From: an uncultured Dysosmobacter sp.
GTDB taxonomy: Bacteria > Bacillota > Clostridia > Oscillospirales > Oscillospiraceae
Direction of reading: 5' to 3'
Assembly: GCA_934590165.1 (NCBI GenBank)
Contig: CAKTOO010000014.1
Span: 10,244 to 74,243, forward strand
Length of the DNA stretch: 64,000 nucleotides
Position numbers and translations under genes: made by a program. The notes beneath the pieces were generated by a model. That model ran no database searches. It was given only the letters and a program-made list of their open reading frames with translations, and had not been told where the DNA came from. Positions 19,381-28,906 of the stretch are shown piece by piece; position 1 is the stretch's first letter; each line of letters begins with the position of its first letter.

Positions 19381-20448
19381 ATGGACGTCAATCAAAAAAA
19401 ACCGCTGGTCTCCATCATTGTTCCGGTCTACAAAACAGAAGCGTATCTGGACCAATGTGTCCAAAGCCTTTTGGGACAGACTTATGAAAAGATTGAGGTC
19501 ATTTTGGTGGACGACGGCTCTCCGGACCGGTGTCCCGCTCTGTGTGACGGGTATGCGCGGCGGGACTGCAGGGTGAAGGTGGTCCATAAATGCAACGGAG
19601 GACTATCATCTGCCCGAGAAGCTGGTTTTACAGCGGCATCCGGAGAGTATATTCTGGTGGTAGACAGTGATGACTGGATTGAGTTGGACACCGTGGAGTG
19701 CTGCGTAGAAGCGGCGCAAAGAGACAGTGCAGATTGTGTGCTGGGTTCCTATATCAAAGAATATCCCAACAAAAGCATCGAAAATCCACTGTTTGAAGCG
19801 GATTTTTCCTATGATGAAGATACTTCGGAGGCAAAGATTCACCGCCGTCTGGCGGGCCTGCTCGGCGGAGAGCTGCGCCATCCCGAGAAGATCGACAACC
19901 TGTCCACGGTCTGCATGAAGCTCTACCGGGCCGATGTGGCCCGAAGGGGCCGCATCGTCAGCGAGCGGGTAGTCGGCACTTCCGAAGATACGATATTCAA
20001 CCTCTATGCGCTGGAGGGCTGCCGGGTCAGCTACGTCAACCGCTGCTTCTACCACTACCGCAAGAGCAATGCCCAGTCCATCACCACCCAATACAAAGCC
20101 GACCTGGCGGAGAAGTGGGATGTGATGTACCAAATCTTTCAGGGGTACATCGACGGCTCCGGGCGGACGGCGGAGTACCAGCCAGCCTTTTTGAACCGGG
20201 TCGCCTGCGGCATGATCGGTCTGGGGCTGAACGAGATCAGCAGCCTGGCCAGCATTTGGAAAAAGGCGAAACGGCTCCGTATGATCCTGAAAAAGCCCTT
20301 GTATGTGCAGGCTTTCCGGCAGTTGGACAGTTCTCCCTGTCCGCTGAAATGGAAGCTGTTTTTCCTGCTTTGCAGGCGCAGGGCGTCCCTGCTTTTGGCG
20401 CTGCTGCTGGAGCTTATGAATCGTCTGCGGTCCCGTATGGCCGCGTAG
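19381..20448 (+). CDS. Glycosyltransferase family 2
   Basis: GT-A glycosyltransferase, 355 residues. The N-terminal catalytic domain reads VSIIVPVYKTEAYLDQCVQSLLGQTY, VDDGSPD and VVDSDDWIE (the DXD-type metal site). The C-terminal part is typical of EPS GT2 proteins. It sits nine bases after the polymerase gene. Donor and acceptor cannot be told from sequence. Confidence 0.92.
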   Translation: MDVNQKKPLVSIIVPVYKTEAYLDQCVQSLLGQTYEKIEVILVDDGSPDRCPALCDGYARRDCRVKVVHKCNGGLSSAREAGFTAASGEYILVVDSDDWIELDTVECCVEAAQRDSADCVLGSYIKEYPNKSIENPLFEADFSYDEDTSEAKIHRRLAGLLGGELRHPEKIDNLSTVCMKLYRADVARRGRIVSERVVGTSEDTIFNLYALEGCRVSYVNRCFYHYRKSNAQSITTQYKADLAEKWDVMYQIFQGYIDGSGRTAEYQPAFLNRVACGMIGLGLNEISSLASIWKKAKRLRMILKKPLYVQAFRQLDSSPCPLKWKLFFLLCRRRASLLLALLLELMNRLRSRMAA

Positions 20449-20461
20449 GAGGTTGTCTGCC

Positions 20462-21280
20462 ATGGCCAAGGTTTCCATCATCATGGGCATTTACAACTGT
20501 GCCCCCACGCTGCCGGAGGCTGTGGACTCTATCCTGGCCCAGACATTTACCGACTGGCAGCTGGTGCTGTGTGATGACGGCTCACGGGACGATACCTATG
20601 CCGTTGCAGCCCGGTATCAGGCGGCGTATCCGGAGAAGATCGTCCTGCTTCAAAACGAGCGCAACATGGGACTGAACCACACCCTGAACCGCTGCCTGGC
20701 AGCAGCCACGGGGGAATACGTGGCCCGCATGGACGGGGACGATCTCTCGCTTCCCACCCGGCTGGAAAAAGAAGCGGCCTTTTTGGACGCGCACCCGGAA
20801 TACGCCATCGTCAGTACACCCATGATTTTCTTTGACGAAAACGGCGACTGGGGCCGGAGCTATTCCATTGAAAAGCCGGTGAAAAAGGATTTCATTAAAC
20901 ATAGCCCGGTGCACTGTCATGCGCCCTGCATGATCCGCCGGGAGGCGTATCTGGCGGTGGGGGGCTACACGGAGGACAAGCGGATGCTCCGTTTTGAGGA
21001 TGTGAATCTGTGGTACAAGCTCTACGCCAAAGGCTACGCGGGGTATAACCTACCGGAGCCGCTCTATAAAATGCGGGACGACCTGGCGGCCACCAGGCGG
21101 CGGAGCCTAAAATCACGAATGAACGGGGTATACGTGACCTATGTGGGTTTCCGCCTGTTTCACTTTCCATGGTATCTGTACATCTATGTGGTCATCGACT
21201 TTTTAAAGCATTTTGTCAAAGGAATCATCCCCGAAAGCGTCTATATGAAGTTTCACAAGAAATCAGTCAGGCAGTGGTAA
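20462..21280 (+). CDS. Glycosyltransferase family 2
   Basis: GT-A glycosyltransferase, 272 residues. Motifs: KVSIIMGIYNCAPTLPEAVD, DDGSRDD, ARMDGDDLSLPTRLEK (DXD) and the later domain HAPCMIRREAYLAVGGY. AGGAGG at 20447-20452 selects the ATG at 20462 rather than the upstream TTG. A hydrophobic stretch near the end (WYLYIYVVIDFLKHFV) suggests membrane contact. Confidence 0.92.
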   Translation: MAKVSIIMGIYNCAPTLPEAVDSILAQTFTDWQLVLCDDGSRDDTYAVAARYQAAYPEKIVLLQNERNMGLNHTLNRCLAAATGEYVARMDGDDLSLPTRLEKEAAFLDAHPEYAIVSTPMIFFDENGDWGRSYSIEKPVKKDFIKHSPVHCHAPCMIRREAYLAVGGYTEDKRMLRFEDVNLWYKLYAKGYAGYNLPEPLYKMRDDLAATRRRSLKSRMNGVYVTYVGFRLFHFPWYLYIYVVIDFLKHFVKGIIPESVYMKFHKKSVRQW

Positions 21281-21283
21281 GTT

Positions 21284-22408
21284 ATGCATAAAATTCTGTT
21301 CCTGATCCACGACCTTGGCCAGGGCGGTGCCGAAAAGGTGCTGGTGAATCTGGTCAACCATCTGGACCGGTCAAAATTTGATATTTCCGTGACGGTGCTG
21401 TTCGGCGGCGGTGTGAATGAGCAGTTCCTGGCGCCCGATATCCACTTTCACGCGGTGTTTCCCAGAGAGGTCCCCGGCAACAGCAGGCTCATGAAGCTGC
21501 TGACGCCGGAGCGGCTCCACGCCCTCTGCGTCAAGGAGCGGTACGACATCGAGGTGTCCTATCTGGAAGGACCCTCCGCCCGGGTCATCAGCGGCTGCCG
21601 GGAGAGGGGCACGAAGCTGGTATCCTGGATCCACGTGGAGCAGCACACCATGGAAAAGCTGGCGGGTTCCTTCCGAAGCGAAGCGGAGACCAGGGCCTGC
21701 TATGGCCGCTTTGACCAGACGGTCTGCGTCTCCCGGTATGTCCATGATGATTTCTGCCGCATCCTTAATTTCCAAAAGCCCTGCCGGGTGCTCTACAACA
21801 CGGTGGAGTCCGACAAGATCCTGCTGGAAGCACAAGTCGAGGCGCCTCGCCTGATGGAGGACGGCGCGGTCCGCCTGGCGGCAGTGGGGACCTTGAAGGC
21901 GTCCAAGGGCTATGACCGGCTGCTGCGGATCATGAAGCGCCTGCGGGACGAGGGCTATCCGGTCCACCTGTATGTCCTGGGTATCGGTCCGCTCCGGCAG
22001 GAGATGGAGCGGTATATCTCCGAGGCGTCCCTGGGGGATGCCGTCACCCTGCTGGGATATGATACGAACCCCTACAAATATGTGGCAAAGTGCGACCTGT
22101 TCGTCTGTGCCAGTCATGCGGAGGGCTTTTCCACCGCCGCCACGGAGGCACTGATTGTGGGGACGCCGGTCTGCACCGTGGAGGTCTCCGGCATGAAGGA
22201 ACTGCTGGGGGAGCACAACGAGTATGGCCTCGTCACGGAAAACGGGGAGACCGCGTTGTACGAGGGGCTCCGGCGGCTGCTGGACGACCCGGCGCTGCTG
22301 GCTCACTACCGGGAAATGGCCGCTCTGCGGGGACGGGAATTCAGCACCCGGGAAACGGTTTGTGCCGTGGAAGAAATGCTGATTCAATTGGTAGGTGACG
22401 CCGTATGA
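21284..22408 (+). CDS. Glycosyltransferase family 4
   Basis: GT-B glycosyltransferase, 374 residues. HKILFLIHDLGQGGAEKVLVNL is the usual N-terminus of GT4 capsule enzymes. The C-terminal domain shows VGTLKASKGYDRLL and FVCASHAEGFSTAATEALIVGTPV with the E-x7-E motif. It overlaps the next gene by four bases (ATGA), so the two are probably translated together. Confidence 0.93.
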   Translation: MHKILFLIHDLGQGGAEKVLVNLVNHLDRSKFDISVTVLFGGGVNEQFLAPDIHFHAVFPREVPGNSRLMKLLTPERLHALCVKERYDIEVSYLEGPSARVISGCRERGTKLVSWIHVEQHTMEKLAGSFRSEAETRACYGRFDQTVCVSRYVHDDFCRILNFQKPCRVLYNTVESDKILLEAQVEAPRLMEDGAVRLAAVGTLKASKGYDRLLRIMKRLRDEGYPVHLYVLGIGPLRQEMERYISEASLGDAVTLLGYDTNPYKYVAKCDLFVCASHAEGFSTAATEALIVGTPVCTVEVSGMKELLGEHNEYGLVTENGETALYEGLRRLLDDPALLAHYREMAALRGREFSTRETVCAVEEMLIQLVGDAV

Positions 22409-23091
22409 ATACAAAAGAGACCATTAAACGCCTTCTGTCCGAAAAGAACCCAATTGCTGCCTACAGAAGGAAACAGATGCGCGGCAGACTCGTCAATACA
22501 GACGCGACATTCCTCTGCCCCAACTGCATCGGCGGCATTTTGTTCCATGATTTAGGACTTCAGTTCCGCTCACCGACGGTGAACCTGATGATGGTCCAGA
22601 CCGACTTTGTGAAATTCGTTCTGGATATGGACCAGTACCTGGCCCGGGAACTGGTGTTTTTCCAGCACCCGGAGTATACGTGCCCCTGTGCCCACCTGGG
22701 AGATATCACGATCCATTTCACCCATTACCACACCCGGGAGGAAGCGGCGCAGAAGTGGAAGGAGCGGTCGGGGAGGATTGACCGGGAGAACCTGTTTGTG
22801 TTTTTAATGGAACGGGACGGCCTGACCAGAGAGGAAATCCAGCGCCTGGGTGATATTCATGCCCGGGGCTTGGTGGTCTTTACCGCAAACGACTATTCGG
22901 ACATCCCGTATGCGGTGCAGATCCGAAAATACAGCCGCGATGGGGAGGTTGGGAATATTCTGGCCAAATCTTACTGGAATGACGGGCACGAGTACGAACG
23001 CTGCTTTGACTTTGTCCGGTGGTTCAACGAGGCGGACGGAGCTCCCTTTGAGGTTTCAAAGTACGTGCGCAGCGGAGCAAGGCGGAAATAG
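22405..23091 (+). CDS. DUF1919 family EPS protein
   Basis: 228 residues matching the DUF1919 family often found in exopolysaccharide loci. Recognisable blocks are FLCPNCIGGILFHDLGL, SPTVNLMM, YPVAHLGDI-like (CPCAHLGDITIHFTHYHT), AAQKWKERSGRI and FTANDYSDIP. Members are thought to act as sugar- or phospho-sugar modifying enzymes, but no activity is established to my knowledge. It is translationally coupled to the upstream GT4 gene. Confidence 0.87.
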   Translation: MNTKETIKRLLSEKNPIAAYRRKQMRGRLVNTDATFLCPNCIGGILFHDLGLQFRSPTVNLMMVQTDFVKFVLDMDQYLARELVFFQHPEYTCPCAHLGDITIHFTHYHTREEAAQKWKERSGRIDRENLFVFLMERDGLTREEIQRLGDIHARGLVVFTANDYSDIPYAVQIRKYSRDGEVGNILAKSYWNDGHEYERCFDFVRWFNEADGAPFEVSKYVRSGARRK

Positions 23092-23093
23092 AG

Positions 23094-24929
23094 ATGTATC
23101 AGTTTGATAAAATCAAATTGGTGGTATGGGATCTGGACGATACGTTTTGGGAGGGGACTATCTCCGAGGGGACTGTGGAGGTGCCGGAGCGTAACAGGGG
23201 GCTTTTGGAGACCCTGACGGATATCGGCATTGTAAATTCCATTTGCAGCAAGAACGACGCCGCCCAGGTCACACGTTATCTGGAGGAGCAGCAGCTGGCA
23301 TCCTGGTTTGTGTTTCCGTCTGTCAGCTGGTATCCCAAGGGGGAGCGCCTGAAGCAGCTGGTCGCCGATATGCAGCTGCGGCCGGAAAATGTTCTGTTTC
23401 TGGATGACAATCCCTCGAATCTTGGAGAAGCGGAGCACGCTTGCCCCGGCGTTATGACGGGAGGCCCGGAGTTGCTTAGCCGCCTGGTGGAGGACGCCGC
23501 GGCAGCGGAGAAGAAGGACCCTGCCCACCAACGCCTGACGCAGTACCGCGTTCTGGAGGAAAAGCACCAGGCCAGGGAAGCCTTCACCTCCAACGAGGAG
23601 TTCCTCTACCAAAGTGATATCAAAGTCCGAATCGGCCACGACTGCATGGAGCACTTGGACCGCATCCACGACCTGGTCCTGCGCTCCAACCAGCTGAATT
23701 TCACAAAGGTCCGCAGCACGGCGGAGGAGCTGCGCGCGCTTTTCACGGATAAAGGGGTATCCTGCGGCTATGCTTCCGTCCGGGACAGGTTTGGCGACTA
23801 TGGCATCGTCGGTTTTTACGCCCTGAAGGAGGGGCATCTGCTGCACTTTGTGTTCTCCTGCCGCACCCTGGGCATGGGGGTCGAGCAGTATGTTTACCAC
23901 CTGCTGGGAAGGCCGGAGCTCCATGCGGTGGGAGAGGTGGTCAGCGACCTTTCCGCTGAACAGGCTCCTGGATGGATCAATCGGGACGGGGAAGGTGCCG
24001 CCGCGGGAAAAATGAGCATCCGGGGCCTTCGTCCCCATACGGTCCTGGTGAAGGGCCCCTGCGACCTGTTTCAAATCTATCCCTACATCGCACGGACGGA
24101 GCTGTTCGACACGGAGTTCACCTACACCACGGACAGCGGCTTGGTGATCGAATCCACAGGCCATACCACCCACATCGTGGAAGCTCTGCGCCTGTCGGAG
24201 AAGGAAAAGCGGCGCGTTTTATCGGAGGTCCCATTCACAGACGCGGGTATGTACTGCGATAACATTTACCGCCGGAACTATCGGGCGGTGTTTATCAGCA
24301 TTCTTCAGGACGCAAATTTGGGCGTTTATGGGCGGAAGGACACCGGGGAGCGGCTGGCGTTCCTGGAGTATCTGCACCCGATCACGGACCCCGTCAGCTG
24401 GCCGGGATTGCTCTCCGGCGCGTATCATACGTCCGGCTATCACTTCACCAGAGAAGTTCTTGAGCAATTTTCAGAGAAGTATGAGTTTCTGGGGAGGAAT
24501 ACCCCAGAGCAGGTCGTTGAAAATCTGAAATACATCCGTACGCATCTTTCCCGGGATTGCGTTCTTGTGATTATGTTGGGCGGAGAACTGTACTATGAGA
24601 AGAACACGTTCCCCGCATATGAGGACCGCCATCTGGTACATCGGCAAATGAATGATGCCGTCAGAGCCTGGGCGGCGGAGGCAGAAAATGTCCGACTTAT
24701 GGATGTGAACCGGTATCTCGTGGACCAGAGCAGCTTTTACGACCATTTTAACCACTACATCAAACCGGTCTATTACGCCCTGGCCGCTGAAATGGTGGAC
24801 ATCGTCAATGATGCCGCCGGCAGTCATATCCGGGAGACGGGAAAATGGAAAATGGCACTGATTCGGCTTAAGGAGCGGATGGCCCCCATGTATTACAGAC
24901 TGAGAAAGGTGCTGGAAAACAAGAAATGA
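23094..24929 (+). CDS. FkbH-like HAD/acyltransferase protein with SGNH-like domain
   Basis: 611 residues in three parts. Residues 1-160 are an FkbH-type HAD domain with the DLDDT motif (Asp13, Asp15) and VLFLDDNPSN. Residues about 190-290 form the GNAT-like second half of FkbH proteins (VRIGHD, LVLRSNQLNFTKVR, DRFGDYGIVGFY). Residues about 310-590 look like an SGNH/GDSL-type domain (LVKGPCDLFQIYPYI, then MLGGELYYE, and DHFNHYIKPVYYAL near the end). FkbH enzymes load glyceryl or related acyl groups from phosphoglycerate onto a carrier protein; here the context suggests acyl or glyceryl decoration of the polysaccharide. No carrier protein gene is visible. It overlaps the next gene by four bases. 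Confidence 0.83.
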   Translation: MYQFDKIKLVVWDLDDTFWEGTISEGTVEVPERNRGLLETLTDIGIVNSICSKNDAAQVTRYLEEQQLASWFVFPSVSWYPKGERLKQLVADMQLRPENVLFLDDNPSNLGEAEHACPGVMTGGPELLSRLVEDAAAAEKKDPAHQRLTQYRVLEEKHQAREAFTSNEEFLYQSDIKVRIGHDCMEHLDRIHDLVLRSNQLNFTKVRSTAEELRALFTDKGVSCGYASVRDRFGDYGIVGFYALKEGHLLHFVFSCRTLGMGVEQYVYHLLGRPELHAVGEVVSDLSAEQAPGWINRDGEGAAAGKMSIRGLRPHTVLVKGPCDLFQIYPYIARTELFDTEFTYTTDSGLVIESTGHTTHIVEALRLSEKEKRRVLSEVPFTDAGMYCDNIYRRNYRAVFISILQDANLGVYGRKDTGERLAFLEYLHPITDPVSWPGLLSGAYHTSGYHFTREVLEQFSEKYEFLGRNTPEQVVENLKYIRTHLSRDCVLVIMLGGELYYEKNTFPAYEDRHLVHRQMNDAVRAWAAEAENVRLMDVNRYLVDQSSFYDHFNHYIKPVYYALAAEMVDIVNDAAGSHIRETGKWKMALIRLKERMAPMYYRLRKVLENKK

Positions 24930-26035
24930 CGGCTGCGAAAATTACGAAAAAACGAGATGTCAACCTGGATCTGCTGCGGATCGTCTCCATGCTGCTGATT
25001 GTCTTTCTCCATTCCATTGACCACTCCGGTGTTCTGGAGGCGGCGGAGGCGGCGCCGAAGGCAATGTATTTCTATGTCCGTTTTACCTATGCTTTGTGCC
25101 AGGTATGCGTGAACTGCTACGTGCTGCTCAGCGGCTACTATCTGGTGTGCGCCAGGTTCCAGCTGCAAAAGCTGGCGGCTCTTTGGATGGAAACGGTGTT
25201 TTACGCACTGTTGTTCAAGGGACTCTTTATGGCGTTGGGGACCGTGCCATTCTCTCCGGTGTCGCTGGTGGGCTGCTTTTTTCCAATCCTGACCGGAAGA
25301 TACTGGTTCCTTACGATCTATGTGGGGATGTACCTGGTGTTTCCGTTTTTGAACCTGCTGGTGGGCGCCATGGACCGCAGACAGCACACTCTGCTGAACT
25401 TCTGCTTGTTCTGCCTGTTCTCCCTCTGGAATTCCATTCACCCCGCCATTGCCGGCATGAATTCAGGCGGTGGCTGGGGACTGGCTTGGTTTGTGGTGTT
25501 GTACCTGGCTGCGGCTTGGTTCCGGCTGTATTATACCCCCAGTGGAAGACCGACGTTTGCATTTGCCGCCTTTTTCCTGCTCCCGCTTTTAATGGCGGCC
25601 GCGCAGATGGCCGCAGAGCTCACGGGCATCGGCATTTTACAGACCGTATTGAAAAACTGGTTCCGGTATGATTCTGCTCCGGTCTTTCTCATGACACTGT
25701 GCCTGTTCACCGCGTTTTTAAGTGTGCGCATCAGAAGTGAAAAGGTGTCCCGTTGCATCTGCGCCGCCGCGCCGCTGACGCTGGGTATCTATCTGATTCA
25801 CGCCCACGCCAATGTGTCTCCGTGGCTGTGGGAGACGCTGGCGCTGCCGGAGAAGATGGGCTCCGCGTTCTTCCCGGCCATCCAGGCCGGCTGCGTGCTG
25901 GGAATCTTTGCCGTCTGCCTGGTACTGGATGCGATTCGGAAATACACGGTGGGCAGGCTGGAGCGGTGCACACTGGTTACGGCTTTGTGCGGCAGAGTTA
26001 CCCACGCAGCAGATAAACTGGTTTCGCGTATATGA
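24926..26035 (+). CDS. Membrane acyltransferase (acyltransferase family 3)
   Basis: 369 residues with about ten membrane helices. The N-terminus RDVNLDLLRIVSMLLIVFLH carries the conserved Arg-x10-His pattern of O-acyltransferases (PF01757). YWFLTIYVGMYLVFPFLN is also typical. It probably O-acetylates (or otherwise O-acylates) the glycan. The ATGA overlap with the FkbH-like gene suggests the two work together. Confidence 0.9.
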   Translation: MTAAKITKKRDVNLDLLRIVSMLLIVFLHSIDHSGVLEAAEAAPKAMYFYVRFTYALCQVCVNCYVLLSGYYLVCARFQLQKLAALWMETVFYALLFKGLFMALGTVPFSPVSLVGCFFPILTGRYWFLTIYVGMYLVFPFLNLLVGAMDRRQHTLLNFCLFCLFSLWNSIHPAIAGMNSGGGWGLAWFVVLYLAAAWFRLYYTPSGRPTFAFAAFFLLPLLMAAAQMAAELTGIGILQTVLKNWFRYDSAPVFLMTLCLFTAFLSVRIRSEKVSRCICAAAPLTLGIYLIHAHANVSPWLWETLALPEKMGSAFFPAIQAGCVLGIFAVCLVLDAIRKYTVGRLERCTLVTALCGRVTHAADKLVSRI

Positions 26036-26050
26036 TTTGGAGATGAATTG

Positions 26051-27064
26051 ATGGCACAGGAAAAAATATCCGTGATCGTTCCTGTTTACAATCTGGAGAC
26101 TCTGCTGCCAAAGACGCTGGACTCCATTCTGGCGCAGACCCATCGGGATCTGGAGGTCATCGTGGTGGACGACGGCTCCGGCGACGGGACGGCGGAAGTC
26201 GCCGGCCGATACGCAGCCAGGGACAATCGCGTCAGGGTCATCCGTCAGGAAAACGGAGGCGTCACCAGCGCCCGGCTCCGCGGAGTGCGGGAGGCCACAG
26301 GTGCGTGGATTGGCTTTGTGGACGGGGACGATACCATAGAGCCGGAGATGTATGAGCGGCTCCTAAGCAACGCGCTGCGGTATAGCGCCGATATCTCCCA
26401 TTGTGGCTATGAGATGGTATTGCCCAGCGGAAATACCCGCTATTATTACAACACCGGGAAAATTGCCGTGCAGGATACCGACGTGGGACTGAAAGATCTG
26501 CTGGAGGGCTGTTTCGTGGAGCCGGCGCTATGGAACAAGCTGTACGCCCGTCACATTTGGGATGCTGCCCTGGAGGCAGTCACGTTTGATCCCTCTATCA
26601 AAAATATGGAAGACTTGCTGATGAATTTCTACTTGTTTCGGGAGGCGAAGCGGTCGGTCTATGAAGATTTTTGCCCATATCATTATATCGTCCGCGCCTC
26701 CTCCACAGCCAACGCGCCTGTGAACATTCATCAGCTGGAAGATCCTTTGAAAGTGAAGAAGATCCTGTTCAAGGAGACGGAGGGCAGTCCGGTGCATCAC
26801 GCGCTGGCTGCCGATCAGCTGGTGCGGCAGTTGGTTTCCTTTTCGACAATGGACATCCGCAGGAGCCCGGCGGTGATGGGCCCCGTCCGGGTACAGGCCC
26901 GTGCAGAACTGCGAAGGATGCTTGGCGGAATTTTGAGAAGCGGCGATTATTCATGGAAGTTCAAGATCATGGGCGCATGGACCGCCGTGTTTCCAGGGTC
27001 CTATGCCCTTGTGCACCGCCTGTACGAAAAGATCACCGGCCTGGATCAAATATACGAAAAATAG
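26051..27064 (+). CDS. Glycosyltransferase family 2
   Basis: GT-A glycosyltransferase, 337 residues: KISVIVPVYNLETLLPKTLDSIL, VDDGSGDGT, RQENGGVTSARLRGVREATG, FVDGDDTIEPEMY (DXD). I take ATG 26051; the TTG three bases earlier is possible. It is one of a run of GT2 genes in this operon; the acceptor sugar is unknown. Confidence 0.92.
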   Translation: MAQEKISVIVPVYNLETLLPKTLDSILAQTHRDLEVIVVDDGSGDGTAEVAGRYAARDNRVRVIRQENGGVTSARLRGVREATGAWIGFVDGDDTIEPEMYERLLSNALRYSADISHCGYEMVLPSGNTRYYYNTGKIAVQDTDVGLKDLLEGCFVEPALWNKLYARHIWDAALEAVTFDPSIKNMEDLLMNFYLFREAKRSVYEDFCPYHYIVRASSTANAPVNIHQLEDPLKVKKILFKETEGSPVHHALAADQLVRQLVSFSTMDIRRSPAVMGPVRVQARAELRRMLGGILRSGDYSWKFKIMGAWTAVFPGSYALVHRLYEKITGLDQIYEK

Positions 27065-27079
27065 ACGGGGGTTGGGAAC

Positions 27080-28048
27080 ATGGCATATTCGGAGCTGATC
27101 AGCATTATTGTGCCCGTCTATCGCGTAGAGCCATACCTGGACCGCTGTGTCCAGTCCATCGTGGACCAAACCTATCAGAATCTGGAAATCATTCTGGTGG
27201 ACGACGGCTCCCCGGACAATTGCCCCGCCATGTGCGACGCCTGGGCGGCAAAGGATTCCCGCGTCAAGGTCATCCACAAGGAGAACGGCGGCCTGTCTGA
27301 CGCCAGAAACGCTGGACTGGCTGCGGCGGCGGGGGAGTACATCGGCTTTGTGGACAGTGATGACTGGATCAGTCCGGATATGTACCGGCTGCTCTATGAA
27401 AATATGGCGGAGCATGGCAGCGACGTCTCCGCCTGCGGCGTGGAAATGGTATGGGAAGACGGAACGCCGCCCCGGCTGCTGACGAAGCGCGGATGCTGCG
27501 TGCTGGACCAGGAGGAGGCTATGCGGGCGGTTATTGCAGAGACCTGGATACAGGCTCCCGTATGGTACAAGCTGTATAAAAGAGAATTGGTCCGGGATAT
27601 TCCGTTTCCTGTGGGAAAATGCCATGAAGATGTGTTCTGGACCTATCAGGCGGTGGGAAATGCCCGGAAAGTGTCGGTTTTTGATACGCCGTGCTACCAT
27701 TACACGCAGCGCAGCGGCAGCATCATGGGCGAGGAATATTCCATTAAACGCCTGGACAGCCTGGAGGCGAAGCTCCTGCGCATCCAGTATGTGCAGGAAC
27801 GCTACCCAAGTATGGTGGCTGACGCGAAATGTGATTTATGTTTTTTCTGCATCTGGTCTGAGCAGAAGGTGCTGCGGTGCTTGCAAGGCTCTGAGAAGCA
27901 GCTTGCTCTTACGAAAATTCATCAGGTTTGGTGCCAGCTTCAGGATGTCAGGCCGCGCACATGGAAAGAACGGGCCTGGCTGACACTGGCCCGGATATCG
28001 CTTTGCGGCACGGCCCGGCTGCGGAATTTGCTCCATATCGGGTTGTGA
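27080..28048 (+). CDS. Glycosyltransferase family 2
   Basis: GT-A glycosyltransferase, 322 residues: LISIIVPVYRVEPYLDRCVQSIVDQTY, VDDGSPDNCP, KENGGLSDARNAGL, FVDSDDWISPDMY. It is close in pattern to the gene at 19381, suggesting a duplicated subfamily. GGGGTTGGG before the ATG may serve as a weak ribosome binding site. Confidence 0.93.
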   Translation: MAYSELISIIVPVYRVEPYLDRCVQSIVDQTYQNLEIILVDDGSPDNCPAMCDAWAAKDSRVKVIHKENGGLSDARNAGLAAAAGEYIGFVDSDDWISPDMYRLLYENMAEHGSDVSACGVEMVWEDGTPPRLLTKRGCCVLDQEEAMRAVIAETWIQAPVWYKLYKRELVRDIPFPVGKCHEDVFWTYQAVGNARKVSVFDTPCYHYTQRSGSIMGEEYSIKRLDSLEAKLLRIQYVQERYPSMVADAKCDLCFFCIWSEQKVLRCLQGSEKQLALTKIHQVWCQLQDVRPRTWKERAWLTLARISLCGTARLRNLLHIGL

Positions 28049-28067
28049 GGCAATTGGAGGAGAATAT

Positions 28068-28883
28068 ATGGTCATTTTTGCGATTCCTCTGCGCGCTAGA
28101 GAAACTTCAAAGGACTGGGATGGATGTGTCAGGCGATTTCATCAAACCCTCCACTCGATCTTTCATCAGACCAGCGGTGCGTTTCGGTGCATTGTGGCGT
28201 GTAACGAGATCCCCGAACTGGACAGGGAATATGACGAGCGTTTGGAGTTCATTCCTCTGGACATCCCCGTTCCAAAAGAGTGGGTGGAGATGGCGCGGGA
28301 CAAGTTCTGGAAGCTGACGGTGATCGCCGTTCGCATTCGGGAGATTCTGGAGGAACAGCCTGACCCTGAAAAAGGTATTTATGTGATGCCGGTGGATGCG
28401 GATGATCTGCTCAACTGCCGCATTGCGGAATACTGTGAGCAGCACCCGGACGAAAACGGGTTTATTTCTGCTGACGGCTATGTGTGGCAGGAGGGGAAGC
28501 GTTTTTTCAGGATTTATCCGCAGATGCATACCTATTGCGGCAGCTGCAACATCATCAAAATGTACCGCGAGGACCTGCCGGAGGAGTGTCCCGCTCCCCA
28601 GGCGCTTTGCCATGACAAAGAGACCGCCGGAAAACTGAATGCGCAGTATCCCATCCGCTATGACCACAATATAGTCGTTTCAAGATATGCCGAGGCCGGC
28701 AAGCCTTTTACCATTTTGCCGTTTCGCTCTACGGTGTATCTCCTGGGGACCGGAGACAATATTTCGGCGATCTATCACGCGATGCACCGGAGAGGCGGAA
28801 AAGACCGCTTCCATCCAATTGCTTTTTTGCGTAGTATCCAATATTTTTCAACTGAAATGGATTTCTCAAAAAGTGAAAGCTGA
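28068..28883 (+). CDS. GT-A-like putative glycosyltransferase
   Basis: 271 residues. It lacks the classic GT2 opening but starts VIFAIPLRARETSKDWDGCV and has MPVDADDLLNCRIAEYC, an Asp-rich site like the DXD of GT-A enzymes, followed by a middle domain GSCNIIKMYREDLP. Similar proteins in EPS loci are named glycosyltransferase family A or putative rhamnosyltransferase. GGAGGAGA lies about nine bases before the ATG. The specific sugar is unknown. Confidence 0.72.
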   Translation: MVIFAIPLRARETSKDWDGCVRRFHQTLHSIFHQTSGAFRCIVACNEIPELDREYDERLEFIPLDIPVPKEWVEMARDKFWKLTVIAVRIREILEEQPDPEKGIYVMPVDADDLLNCRIAEYCEQHPDENGFISADGYVWQEGKRFFRIYPQMHTYCGSCNIIKMYREDLPEECPAPQALCHDKETAGKLNAQYPIRYDHNIVVSRYAEAGKPFTILPFRSTVYLLGTGDNISAIYHAMHRRGGKDRFHPIAFLRSIQYFSTEMDFSKSES

Positions 28884-28906
28884 GTTTGGAATGGGATGAT
28901 TTTGTT

